Shown here piece by piece: positions 8,995-17,668 of a DNA stretch of 64,000 bases. Under the pieces are notes generated by a model. That model saw only the letters and a program-made list of their open reading frames with translations, had not been told where the DNA came from and ran no database searches. The position numbers were made by a program, and so were the translations under genes. Source of the DNA: Sphingobium lactosutens (GTDB lineage: Bacteria > Pseudomonadota > Alphaproteobacteria > Sphingomonadales > Sphingomonadaceae); assembly GCF_013393185.1 (NCBI RefSeq), contig NZ_QJQX01000051.1, positions 62,001 to 126,000 of the forward strand, written 5' to 3'. Position 1 is the stretch's first letter. Each line of letters starts with the position of its first letter.

Positions 8995-10050
8995 ATGGAA
9001 AGCAGCACGGCCATTCCCCGCCCCGATGCGATAGAGCCCGGCTGGCTCGCTCGACTGCTGGGTCCGGGCGTCGACATCGAAACCGTGTCGATCATGCCAG
9101 TCGGTACGGGACAATTGGGTGACACCGTCCGGTTGACGCCGACTTACGCGAAGCATTCAGACCCCGGCCCTGCAAGCATCATCGGCAAATTCGCTGCGGC
9201 TGACAGCGACAGCCGGGCGATCGCCAGCGCATGGCGACTCTATGAACGCGAAGTTGGCTTTTACCGCCAACTCGCCGCCAGAGCATCCATCGCCGCGCCC
9301 GCATGTTATGGCTCCGCGATGGACGACACCGGCGCCTTCGCGCTTCTGCTTGAGGATTGCGCACCGGCACGCACCGGCGATCAGATCGCCGGGATATCGC
9401 CGCCGGATGCCCGGCATGCGCTTAAACAGGCCGCCCGGCTTCATGCCGCCTTCTGGGGCTGCGGCGAGGATGCCGATCTCCAGTGGCTGGAGGCAGGGCA
9501 ACTGGCGCAACCCTTTTACGACGCGACCATATTGCGCAGCGCCTGGCCGGGATTTCGCGATCGCTATGCCGACGCCATGACCGAAAGCATGAAGCAAGTC
9601 TGCGACAGGCTGGCCGAACGCTATGAAAACTACAGCCGCATGCCCGATCGCCCGCGATGCATCACGCACAATGATTTTCGCCCCGACAACATGCTGTTCG
9701 GCCAAGACGGCAGCCTGCATGTCGTCGACTGGCAATCGGCGGCGCTCGGCTTCAATGCCGTCGATGTCGCCTATCTGATCGGGGGCGCCTTCACCCCGCA
9801 AGACCGCCGCGCGGTCGAATCCGACCTGCTGCAAACCTATCTGGATGCGCTTCGTGAAGCTGGCGTGGCAGAGTATGATCGGGCCGCGCTGAACGAGGAT
9901 TATCGTCACTTTTCCTTCGCGGGCATCAATGTGGCGGTGGGGGCCGCGATGATGGTTAAGCGCACGGAGCGGGGGGACCGCATGTTCCTGACGATGCTCG
10001 ACCGCCATGTTGCGCATGTGATCGACACCGGCGCGCTGGCCATTTTGTGA
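8995..10050 (+). CDS. APH/EcKL-like phosphotransferase
   Basis: With the ATG at 8995, seven bases after a GGGAGAG ribosome-binding site, the protein has 351 residues; an upstream in-frame start at 8974 lacks such a site. Kinase-fold motifs are IIGKF with Lys65 (ATP-binding lysine), the Brenner motif HNDFRPDN with catalytic Asp227, and VVDWQ with metal-binding Asp245. It resembles the aminoglycoside phosphotransferase/ecdysteroid-kinase-like group of small-molecule kinases rather than a resistance enzyme. It closes the rightward acyl-CoA operon. A hydroxylated acyl-CoA or alcohol substrate is suggested by context and by analogy to LvaA and ACAD10/11, but the family is broad. Confidence 0.85.
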   Translation: MESSTAIPRPDAIEPGWLARLLGPGVDIETVSIMPVGTGQLGDTVRLTPTYAKHSDPGPASIIGKFAAADSDSRAIASAWRLYEREVGFYRQLAARASIAAPACYGSAMDDTGAFALLLEDCAPARTGDQIAGISPPDARHALKQAARLHAAFWGCGEDADLQWLEAGQLAQPFYDATILRSAWPGFRDRYADAMTESMKQVCDRLAERYENYSRMPDRPRCITHNDFRPDNMLFGQDGSLHVVDWQSAALGFNAVDVAYLIGGAFTPQDRRAVESDLLQTYLDALREAGVAEYDRAALNEDYRHFSFAGINVAVGAAMMVKRTERGDRMFLTMLDRHVAHVIDTGALAIL

Positions 10051-10094
10051 TAGCCATGGCCGATCGCGCTCTTCCGGCGCCCTCTTTCGCTGGA

Positions 10095-10119
10095 GGGCAG
10101 GGATCGCCAAATCCTGCCC
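10095..10119. terminator. Candidate bidirectional hairpin between convergent genes
   Basis: GGGCAGG (10095-10101) pairs perfectly with CCTGCCC (10113-10119) across an 11-base loop, between the kinase stop and the stop of the convergent molybdopterin gene. There is no strong T-run. An overlapping alternative stem, GCCCTC/GAGGGC, lies just to the left. Confidence 0.4.
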
Positions 10120-10122
10120 TGC

Positions 10123-12348
10123 CTACCTCGAACTGAACGGCTCGATCATGACGGGAATGCCCGAAAGGACCGCCGCGCCTGAGACGGCGTCCATCTCCGC
10201 GCCATCGAGAAGCGCATTGTAGTTCGCGCCGGGCCGCTGGCGCGCATAGTCCATGCGCGCTTCCGTCTCGTCATGTCCGAACCCATGCGCCAGACTGACT
10301 ACGCCGCGCATCATCCGGTCGCTGGGTTCGATCTGAACCGCAATTTCGCCGCTCGCCGTCGACACTTTCGCGACGCCATCCTGATCGAGGCCATGTGCCT
10401 TTGCATCATCGGGATGGATCATCAGCCTTGTGCGATCCGGCCCCTTCCCCAGCGCTGGCACATTGTGCATCCAGCTGTTGTTCGATCGCAGGTGCCGCCG
10501 TCCCACCAGCAGCAGCCGGTTTTCCTTCTCCAACTCCGGCAACTCGGACGCGAGACGATCGAGATCCTTGACGATGACCTCCGGCGTCAGCCGGATCCGC
10601 TTGTCCGCCGTGCGCAGGAAGGACGGCAACTGCTCGACCATCGGCCCGAAATCCACGCCATGGGGATATGTCTTCAATTGCGCCAGCGTCAGCCCTTCGG
10701 GCCTCGCGCCAAACCGGTCGCCAAAGGGTCCGGCACGGATGAGCAGGTCGGCGAATTTCTCCGGTCCCTGCCCGTCCATCAGGCTATCGACCACCGCCGC
10801 CGGAGAAAGCGATTGCAGTTCCGGATCACCGGAAAGGATCGCCGTCGCCATGTCCACGATCGCCTGCCGTTCCAGTTCGGCTTCGCTTTTGCCCGTGATG
10901 CGGGACACCAATTTCAGCAACATCTCGCCGTCATTGGGCGCTTCGCCGTCGAAAAGCGCATCGTCCCATTGGGCATAGGAACGCACCATATAGGGCGGGT
11001 GGAACGGCGGATAATGAATCTGCTCCAGATGCGAACAGGGCGGCAGGATGACATCAGCGAAGCGCGTCGTTTCATTGAGATATATGTCGAGGCTGACCAT
11101 ATGGTCGAGGCTGGAAAAGGCCTCCTCGAACCGATTGGAATCAGGCACCGATCGCACCGCATTGGTGCACAGCGTCAGCAATCCCCTGATCTGCCCCTCG
11201 CCCGGCGTCAATATTTCGTCGGGGAATACCGCCATCGGCAGAAATCCCGACACTTCCGGCGCACCGTTAACGCGCGAACGCCAGCGATTATGCGGCGCGA
11301 TACCGTCCTGCGCCACCTGATTGTAGATGACCGACTGCGTCACGCTTTTCGGGAACATCGCGCCGCCCGGCCGATCCAGATTGCCGGTGAGGATGTTGAG
11401 CACGTCCACAAGCCACGATGTCAGCGTCCCGAACCGCTGCGCCGAAGTGCCTATACGGCCGTAAACGACGGCTTGGGGAGCATGCGCGAATTCTATCGCC
11501 AGCCGCCTTATATCCTCCGCCGCGATGCCCGTGACACGGGCGACGCGATCCGGCGCGAAGTCGGCGCTCAGCGCCGCCATGCGATCCAGCCCGTCGACCA
11601 TCGCTTCCAGCCTGCCCATCCGGACCAGACCGTCCGCGAACAGCACGTGGACCATCGCGAGCAGCAGATAGGCGTCGGCGCCGGGCCGGATGAACATATG
11701 CTCGTCGGCGATGTCTGATGTTTCGCTGCGGCGCGGGTCGATCACCACGATCCGCCCGCCGCGTTGTTTCAGCGCTTCGAGGCGTCTTGGCCAGCCTGGC
11801 GCGCAAACGAGACTGCCGTTGGAGACGACAGGATTGGCGCCGATGATGATGATATGCTGCGTCCGGTCGATGTCGGGCACCGGGATCGAAGCCTCGCAAC
11901 CGAACATTTCGACGGCGGCGACGCATTTGGCGATATGGTCCACCGAGCCTGCGGTTCCCACGTTTCGCGAAGGCACCGCCCGAAGGTAGAGCGGCAGATA
12001 ATAGACCATGCCGAGATTGTGAGAAGAGGGATTGCCGACCAGCAACGACATGGCATCGGTGCCGTGCTGCTCGATGACGCGACGGATACCGAACGCCGCC
12101 CGGTCGATGGCCGTGTCATAATCGGTTTCGACGAAGCCGCCCTTCTCGCGCACCAGCGGCCGGGTCAACCGGTCCGGATCGTCTTCCAGCAGTTTGAGCG
12201 CCTGGGATTTGGGACACAGATATCCCTGACTGAACGGATTGTCCTTGTCTCCCTTGATCGACATGATCCGCCGCGTATCCGGTTCGTAGCTGACGACGAG
12301 ACCGCAGCATGCCTCGCAAAATGGGCAAAGTCTGGTGCGGGTTTCCAC
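10123..12348 (-). CDS. Cytoplasmic molybdopterin (bis-MGD) oxidoreductase with [4Fe-4S] cluster
   Basis: This is a roughly 741-residue member of the DMSO-reductase/formate-dehydrogenase superfamily. The N-terminal cysteine motif LCPFCEACC followed by GYLCPKS about 30 residues later supplies the [4Fe-4S] ligands. IIIIGANPVVSN and VIDPRRSETSDIAD are typical bis-MGD pocket segments, and the C-terminal MopB domain carries NVPALGKGPDRTRLMIHPDDA. There is no twin-arginine signal, so it should stay in the cytoplasm. No ATG start is evident: GTG at 12348 has an AAAGG at suitable distance, and TTG at 12354 is the alternative. It stands alone, with no FeS or membrane subunit gene beside it. Reaction unknown; acetylene-hydratase-like and formate-dehydrogenase-like members share this layout. 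Confidence 0.82.
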   Translation of the reverse strand: METRTRLCPFCEACCGLVVSYEPDTRRIMSIKGDKDNPFSQGYLCPKSQALKLLEDDPDRLTRPLVREKGGFVETDYDTAIDRAAFGIRRVIEQHGTDAMSLLVGNPSSHNLGMVYYLPLYLRAVPSRNVGTAGSVDHIAKCVAAVEMFGCEASIPVPDIDRTQHIIIIGANPVVSNGSLVCAPGWPRRLEALKQRGGRIVVIDPRRSETSDIADEHMFIRPGADAYLLLAMVHVLFADGLVRMGRLEAMVDGLDRMAALSADFAPDRVARVTGIAAEDIRRLAIEFAHAPQAVVYGRIGTSAQRFGTLTSWLVDVLNILTGNLDRPGGAMFPKSVTQSVIYNQVAQDGIAPHNRWRSRVNGAPEVSGFLPMAVFPDEILTPGEGQIRGLLTLCTNAVRSVPDSNRFEEAFSSLDHMVSLDIYLNETTRFADVILPPCSHLEQIHYPPFHPPYMVRSYAQWDDALFDGEAPNDGEMLLKLVSRITGKSEAELERQAIVDMATAILSGDPELQSLSPAAVVDSLMDGQGPEKFADLLIRAGPFGDRFGARPEGLTLAQLKTYPHGVDFGPMVEQLPSFLRTADKRIRLTPEVIVKDLDRLASELPELEKENRLLLVGRRHLRSNNSWMHNVPALGKGPDRTRLMIHPDDAKAHGLDQDGVAKVSTASGEIAVQIEPSDRMMRGVVSLAHGFGHDETEARMDYARQRPGANYNALLDGAEMDAVSGAAVLSGIPVMIEPFSSR

Positions 12349-12450
12349 AGACAACCGCCTTTCATGCTCGCTGTAGAACTGAACAAGCCGATCATCGTGC
12401 CACGAACGCCAGGAGAGGATGCGCTCATGGCACGATGAGGCAGGAGCGAC

Positions 12451-14769
12451 CTAAAAACGCATACCGACGGTCAGACCGTAGCTGCGCGGTGCACCCAGAG
12501 CGAGATAGTCCATGCCAAAGCTGGATCGCAGATCGAGACCGTAGACATAATATTTCTTGTTCGCGATATTCTTGGCCCAAGCGGTCACGTAGAGGCCGTT
12601 GTCCAGTGTCAGGCCGACATTGCCGCCAATCAGCCAATAGCCCTTCTGCTGTTGACGGGCGTTGCCGATCGTATCGGTCGTGCTCGAAGGTCCGCCGTTG
12701 AAGGGCGAAAACCACTGTCGCCCGATATAGGCGGCGTTCGGGCTGACCTTGATTCTGCCTGTGCCGAAATCGGCGACCGTCCAGTCGAAGCCGCCGTTGA
12801 ACGTGAAATTCGGTGCGAACGGGAGCTGGTTTCCATCCAGATTGACGCCGGACAAGGTCAGATCGTCATAGCGCGTATGAAGATAGCCGAGCGAGGCGTT
12901 GGCCGTGAGCCGGTCGCCCAATACGGCGGTCACTTCGGCCTCTACGCCATAAAGGCTCGATTTGGGCGCATTGCGCAGGACCGCGACTGCGCCCAGCACC
13001 TCCTGCAACTGTTGGTTCTTATACTTGTAATAGAAGCCCGCCAGGTTGAAGCGCACGCGCCGGTCGAACAACTCGCTCTTCAGCCCTGCTTCATAGGCGT
13101 CGACCTTTTCGGGCGCGACCAGTGTCACCAACTGATTGCCAAGATAGCCGCCGCCATTGACCGATCCAGCGCGATAGCCCCGGCTGTAGGAGATATAACC
13201 GAGGATCTGCGGCGTGAACTGGTAATTCAGCGCGGCACGACCCGACAGCGCCTTGTTGTCCTGACCTTTGGCGAGATAGGAAGTGGGATTATAGGGGCCG
13301 ATGCCCGGCGCGTTGACCGGATCGAAAGAGTCCGCCGGATTGCCGACCGAGTTCAGAACGGGATTGCCGTCATAATCGAGGATGTTGGCGTTGCCCTTAT
13401 AATAGCGCAGCGTGTCCCATGTGTATCGTAAACCGATGGACGCCGTCAGCTTGTCGGTCAGGTCATAATCCACCTGCCCGAACACTGCCTTCGACCGACG
13501 CGTTTGGCTGAACCGGGTGTCCACGCCAAAACCGCTGTTGGGAAAATTGAACGGGACGGCCGACTTCAGAAACTGGAAGAAAGTGAACGTGTTGAATACG
13601 TTGACCCGATCCCATCCATAATAGCCGCCCAAAATCGCCTTCAGCCCGTCATGATCGTAATTCACCCGGACTTCCTGGTTGAACTGCTGGAAACGGTCGC
13701 GATAGACGACGTCCAGAGCATCGACCGGGGAATGCGTCCCTTCCTGATCGTTATCGCGGAAACCCTTGTCATAGGACGTCAGGGTCGAGAGCGTCAGCGC
13801 GTCGCTCAGTTCCTTCGACAGCGTCAGCAGCACGCCCTTGGCCTCGGTCGTGTAATGGCCGATATGGAAGCTGTCGATTTCATAGAAGCCAAGATTGCTG
13901 CGATTGTAGCCGGTGACGGGATTGACGCCCCCCGGACCGATGCCAATGCTGTGAATGGCCCCCGCATAGGGATTGCTCCGGCCATAATAGCCCTTGAGGA
14001 ACAACGTGAAACTGTCATCCGGCTTCCACAGCAGGGAAAGGCGGCCTGCCTTGCTATCTTCCGACGATGCGTCGGGCTGGCCGGGAAAGATGTTCTTCAC
14101 ATAACCGTCCGAATGGACGATGTCGAACGCGCCACGGATGGCCAGCTTGTCCGGAACGACCACCAGACTGGCCGCCCCGCTCGCGCTGATCCGGTTTTCG
14201 TTGCCATATCCCATCTCGACGAAGCCGTCGTTGCGCGTGAGATCCGGCCGCTTGGTGATGAAGTTGATCGCGCCCGCCGTGGTGTTACGCCCATAAAGCG
14301 TGCCTTGAGGACCACGCAGAACCTCGACACGTTCAAGATCGTAGAGCTGAATGCCGTGGCTGCTGCGCGAACTCATATAGGCATCGTCGATGTAGACGCC
14401 GATCGGAGACGCGGTATTGGCGTTATACTCGTTGGCGATCGATATGCCGCGCAGCGCGAAATTGGGCTGCGCTTTGCCGAACGGTGCTGCGATCTGAAGA
14501 TTGGGGACGCTCTGGGCGAGGTCCGACGCCTGAAACACGCCTGCGCTCTTGAGCGTCTCGCCGCCGATCGCCGTGATCGCGAGCGGCGTCGATTGCGCGG
14601 TTTCGGAACGGCGCTGCGCCGTCACGACAATGTCCGCCAGACCGGCGCCGGCATTTTGCTGCGGCTCGGCAGCGACGGGCGCCGCCCCCGTTTGCTGGGC
14701 CTGCGCAGTTCCGGCGCTCAGCGCGAACGCGATAGCGACGACGCTACCGAAATGATAAATTGCTTTCAT
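12451..14769 (-). CDS. TonB-dependent outer-membrane receptor
   Basis: With the ATG at 14769, which follows a GGGGAGAG ribosome-binding site, the protein has 772 residues. It begins with a signal peptide (MKAIYHFGSVVAIAFALSAG...AQA). The plug domain follows with DIVVTAQRRSETAQSTPLAI, typical of sphingomonad receptors, then VEVLRGPQGTLYGRNTTAGAINF. The barrel ends in GMRF with the terminal aromatic residue needed for insertion. Such receptors import siderophores or organic substrates using TonB energy. Being next to catabolic rather than iron genes, it probably imports the pathway substrate; this is inferred. An upstream frame to 14856 is open but would precede the signal peptide. Confidence 0.9.
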   Translation of the reverse strand: MKAIYHFGSVVAIAFALSAGTAQAQQTGAAPVAAEPQQNAGAGLADIVVTAQRRSETAQSTPLAITAIGGETLKSAGVFQASDLAQSVPNLQIAAPFGKAQPNFALRGISIANEYNANTASPIGVYIDDAYMSSRSSHGIQLYDLERVEVLRGPQGTLYGRNTTAGAINFITKRPDLTRNDGFVEMGYGNENRISASGAASLVVVPDKLAIRGAFDIVHSDGYVKNIFPGQPDASSEDSKAGRLSLLWKPDDSFTLFLKGYYGRSNPYAGAIHSIGIGPGGVNPVTGYNRSNLGFYEIDSFHIGHYTTEAKGVLLTLSKELSDALTLSTLTSYDKGFRDNDQEGTHSPVDALDVVYRDRFQQFNQEVRVNYDHDGLKAILGGYYGWDRVNVFNTFTFFQFLKSAVPFNFPNSGFGVDTRFSQTRRSKAVFGQVDYDLTDKLTASIGLRYTWDTLRYYKGNANILDYDGNPVLNSVGNPADSFDPVNAPGIGPYNPTSYLAKGQDNKALSGRAALNYQFTPQILGYISYSRGYRAGSVNGGGYLGNQLVTLVAPEKVDAYEAGLKSELFDRRVRFNLAGFYYKYKNQQLQEVLGAVAVLRNAPKSSLYGVEAEVTAVLGDRLTANASLGYLHTRYDDLTLSGVNLDGNQLPFAPNFTFNGGFDWTVADFGTGRIKVSPNAAYIGRQWFSPFNGGPSSTTDTIGNARQQQKGYWLIGGNVGLTLDNGLYVTAWAKNIANKKYYVYGLDLRSSFGMDYLALGAPRSYGLTVGMRF

Positions 14770-14841
14770 ATACTCTCCCCTCATCCTGACGACTCTTCGG
14801 TCGCTGCTGCGGCGAAAACGCCGTCTCTGCTGAAAAATGAT

Positions 14842-14856
14842 GTGGGCGTGGCCCAC
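14842..14856. promoter_or_regulatory. Perfect 6-3-6 palindrome upstream of the TonB receptor
   Basis: GTGGGC (14842-14847), spacer GTG, GCCCAC (14851-14856) is a perfect inverted repeat 72 bases upstream of the receptor start. It is a plausible operator. No regulator gene lies within this island, so the cognate protein is not identified. Confidence 0.4.
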
Positions 14857-14992
14857 TATCCAATCGTTTCTGGCACAACATTTATTGCAGCTAACGATGA
14901 GTTCGCCGGGTCATGCAGCACGCAACCAATCTTCGACCCATCACCAGCATATGGCGACGGGACATGATGGTCCGACCGTGTCGAAATCACCC

Positions 14993-16105
14993 CTATCCGC
15001 CTTTCGATATGGACGACAAAGACTCCCAATCCATCGCCGCTGCCACATTGCGCCGCAACAGGGTGAACATCAGGCGATCCGTGACCGCGTTGAGCGGCAG
15101 GACGCCGTAAGAGGCGATGGTGGTCATGAGGCCGCTCAGCAGCTGGAGCCGGTAGTCTTCGCTAATCATCTCCAGACCATATTCTCTCTCATCGCCCAGA
15201 GTTTTCGCGTAGAGGGAGAGCAGCGCCCTTTCATGCGCGCGCCGGTCATCGACGGAGACGCTGCCCGAAAGAAAATAGCCGACGTCGTGCATCGGATTGC
15301 GCCAGCCTGTCATCTGCCAGTCGATCAGGATGGCCTGCACCCCATCCTTGCCGTCCCTGAACAGGATATTGTCGACCCTGGGGTCGCCATGGGTAAGCGT
15401 CCCGTGCAGCACCGGCAGGCGATACCATGAAGGCGCCATGACCCGCGCCTCTTCGACCGTAGCCATTTCTTCTGGCGTCAATCGGCCGGAGACATGCTCG
15501 CGGATCACAGGCAGCGCCCGTTCGATCGCCGCCACCCAATAGTCGGCTGTATCCGCCATCGTCATGCCCCAGACCGGAGCGTCCTCTCTCGCCATCGGAA
15601 AGAAGGCGCGATGCAGCTTTGCAAGTTCGACGATGACGCTCGCGGCGTCATCGGGTCCACAGCCAGCGATCTGGTCTCCTGCGCGGGTGTCTTCGCTCAG
15701 ATCCTCCATGACCAGATTGATATTGTCAGGGCCGCCCGCAACCCAGAAGGGACGAGGAATGCAACAGCAGTCGGCGGTGGCTTTCAATATCTCGTAACTG
15801 TTGACTTCCCGATAATAGGATCCGCTGCCGACGCCGTGCGCATGATTGTCGGGATGGCTGCTGCTGAACTTGCAGATGATGGAAGATGGAGCGGGACCGT
15901 GGGAACGATAGGCCAGCTCGACCCTGACGGTATCGCTGACATTCCCCGCGCCGATCGGCCTGATTGCGAAACTCGCCACGTCCGCTTCGGGAAAGCCTCC
16001 CGCATGAAGCGCTGCGTTGAGCCACGCGCAATCCATCTGGGGCAACTGACTCAGCAATGCAGGCGCAGTCGAATGGGACAAGCGACGATCCTCTCCAGCA
16101 GTCAT
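14993..16105 (-). CDS. APH/EcKL-like phosphotransferase
   Basis: This 370-residue kinase-fold protein has IICKF with Lys79, the catalytic motif THGDPRVDN with Asp241, and LIDWQ with Asp262, so all key residues are present. It is the third such protein in the first 16 kb, and only distantly similar to the others. The ATG at 16105 has no clear ribosome-binding site; GGAGAGG overlapping codons 4-6 sits eight bases before a TTG at 16081, which could be the true start. It points toward the TonB receptor and is divergent from the NTF2-domain gene. A small hydroxylated molecule is the likely phosphate acceptor; the exact substrate is unknown. Confidence 0.83.
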   Translation of the reverse strand: MTAGEDRRLSHSTAPALLSQLPQMDCAWLNAALHAGGFPEADVASFAIRPIGAGNVSDTVRVELAYRSHGPAPSSIICKFSSSHPDNHAHGVGSGSYYREVNSYEILKATADCCCIPRPFWVAGGPDNINLVMEDLSEDTRAGDQIAGCGPDDAASVIVELAKLHRAFFPMAREDAPVWGMTMADTADYWVAAIERALPVIREHVSGRLTPEEMATVEEARVMAPSWYRLPVLHGTLTHGDPRVDNILFRDGKDGVQAILIDWQMTGWRNPMHDVGYFLSGSVSVDDRRAHERALLSLYAKTLGDEREYGLEMISEDYRLQLLSGLMTTIASYGVLPLNAVTDRLMFTLLRRNVAAAMDWESLSSISKGG

Positions 16106-16118
16106 TATCGTTGATCAT

Positions 16119-16132
16119 GGAAGCATGCTTCC
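16119..16132. promoter_or_regulatory. Perfect 14-bp palindrome in divergent promoter region
   Basis: GGAAGCATGCTTCC reads identically on both strands. It lies 14 bases upstream of the kinase ATG (38 upstream of the alternative TTG) and about 160 bases upstream of the divergent NTF2-domain gene. Its placement suggests an operator. Confidence 0.4.
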
Positions 16133-16290
16133 GTCTGTCTTTCAGCACCAATAGGAAGTGAACCGCGACTGATCGTCGATGTCGATAAACTGGATTGATC
16201 GGCGGTGGCGATGGAACCGGTCACGAATCCGATTGGCGCCACGCATGGGCCGCACGCTATTCACGAACCAGATATAGGAGAGGAACCATC

Positions 16291-17370
16291 GTGAGCAGAC
16301 GTGCACTGGATATCGTGACCGACTATGTGATGAAGGCCTGGAACGAAGGCAAGGCCGAACTGGTCCGCGAACTTTGCGCCGATCCCATCATCCGCCACGA
16401 TCCCAACAGCCGCGTTCCCCTGTCGCATGACGAGCAGGAGGCCCGGATCCGGCACAGCTACGACGATCTGAAGACAGTGTTCGAAAATGTCGTATTTTAT
16501 GGCGACGACGAATATGTGACTTTGGTCTGGAACGTCACCGGCAGCGATCCCAACTGGAAGCTGTGCGGCATAGAAATATTCCATGTCGAAAACGGGCGGA
16601 TCACGGAGGTCTGGAACCTCCCCTACGCCAACGGACGCTGGAGCATGTCGCGCAGCCTGTCCGGGCAGGTGGGCGGTAGTCCCGCGCTCGGCTTTCCGAT
16701 CCTAGACGTCGAGACATCCGACGATTCCGCCAAAGTCACCGTGCCGGTCGACGCGCGCAACATCGGGCGGTGGCTTGAACTGGTCATCGGGCAGGCGGAA
16801 ACGGTGGAGGATGGTGACGGCCTCTGGCGGCATCGCTTCGCCCCCGGTTCGATCCCTCCTGCGCGTTTCGTGGTGAGCGACGCGGGCAGCCCGGCTGTCG
16901 TCATCGATGACGTCCGGGTCGATCGCTTGTCGATGGAACTGGTTCCGTCTGCGGTCGTGAACGCCTCGATCGACCTGTCCGGTCGCGCCCTATCGCAGGC
17001 GAACGACGCAACCGCCGTCGCCCCTGCGCCCGACGTCGTTCGCCTGGCCCAGACCTTCGGCACATTCGATCTGCCCGGTGAACCGCCCTACCCGGTCATC
17101 GACGCCATGATCCTATTCGAAGGCGCGCAAGGTCAGGCGAGGGGTCAGGTGACGCTTCGCGTGAGAAGCGCACAGGACGCGGAACGCAGCTTGGGCGCCG
17201 GGCGTCTGTCGTTCGGATGGCGTCAAGGCGACTTCTCGCTGCATTTCGAAGCGGAGGCCAGCCTTGGCAACGCGATCAAGGCGCGCCGGGCGGATGGTGA
17301 AATCGACGTCAGCTTCCCTTGGGGAGCGGAGAATATGGTCGCCACCCTGATCAACGACCGGGCCAGTTAG
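16291..17370 (+). CDS. NTF2/SnoaL-like domain protein with unrecognised C-terminal beta-rich domain
   Basis: The best start is GTG at 16291, seven bases after GGAGAGG, giving 359 residues; an upstream in-frame start at 16195 has no ribosome-binding site. Residues 1 to about 125 look like an NTF2/SnoaL cone: helical ALDIVTDYVMKAWNEGK, then WNVTGSDPNWKLCGIEIFHVENGRITEVWNLP. The remaining 230 residues are predicted beta-rich. A stretch with VDRLSMELVPSAVVNASIDLSGR and a repeat of that organisation recall the pattern of phage tail-tube proteins (Phage_tail_2/Phage_tube_2). That resemblance is by eye only, and no phage genes are near. No signal peptide. Function unknown; SnoaL-type domains often bind small hydrophobic ligands. 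Confidence 0.65.
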   Translation: MSRRALDIVTDYVMKAWNEGKAELVRELCADPIIRHDPNSRVPLSHDEQEARIRHSYDDLKTVFENVVFYGDDEYVTLVWNVTGSDPNWKLCGIEIFHVENGRITEVWNLPYANGRWSMSRSLSGQVGGSPALGFPILDVETSDDSAKVTVPVDARNIGRWLELVIGQAETVEDGDGLWRHRFAPGSIPPARFVVSDAGSPAVVIDDVRVDRLSMELVPSAVVNASIDLSGRALSQANDATAVAPAPDVVRLAQTFGTFDLPGEPPYPVIDAMILFEGAQGQARGQVTLRVRSAQDAERSLGAGRLSFGWRQGDFSLHFEAEASLGNAIKARRADGEIDVSFPWGAENMVATLINDRAS

Positions 17371-17380
17371 GGCTAATCCT

Positions 17381-17408
17381 CCACCGGCCGGCTTTGAGCG
17401 GCCGGTGG
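17381..17408 (+). terminator. Hairpin after the NTF2-domain gene
   Basis: CCACCGGCCG (17381-17390) and CGGCCGGTGG (17399-17408) form a perfect 10-bp stem with an 8-base loop, 11 bases after the stop codon. No T-run follows. Confidence 0.5.
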
Positions 17409-17668
17409 TCATCCCTCACAATGATGGTGTCACGGAGTCGGGACGAACCTGCTCCAAGCTCGAGGAGAGATGACCGGCGCGGCGATGCGGCTGGTCGCGT
17501 CGGGCAAGTAAACCGAGGACCAGTCGCGAGAAGCGGATGGAACTGCGCTTCTCGTTTCTCGACACGCTCGAAACGAACGGAGGTCGTATATAATTTCCAG
17601 ATCCGACCTTTAAGGCCGGTTTCCCCCGCCGCCGGGCCGGACTGCCCGCCGGTCCGGCGGCGCCCTTC
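17409..17668. other. Intergenic region with two further hairpins between convergent genes
   Basis: CGAGAAGCG (17527-17535) pairs with CGCTTCTCG (17546-17554). CGCCGCCGG (17627-17635) pairs with CCGGCGGCG (17654-17662), just beyond the LysR stop, where it could end that transcript. I see no convincing gene; the longest translations are very short. Confidence 0.4.

Noticed and set aside
17409..17668. Short frame with a good ribosome-binding site between the NTF2-domain and LysR genes
   Set aside because: Only 13 codons (about 17470-17512) and no similarity; the region is better explained by terminator hairpins.
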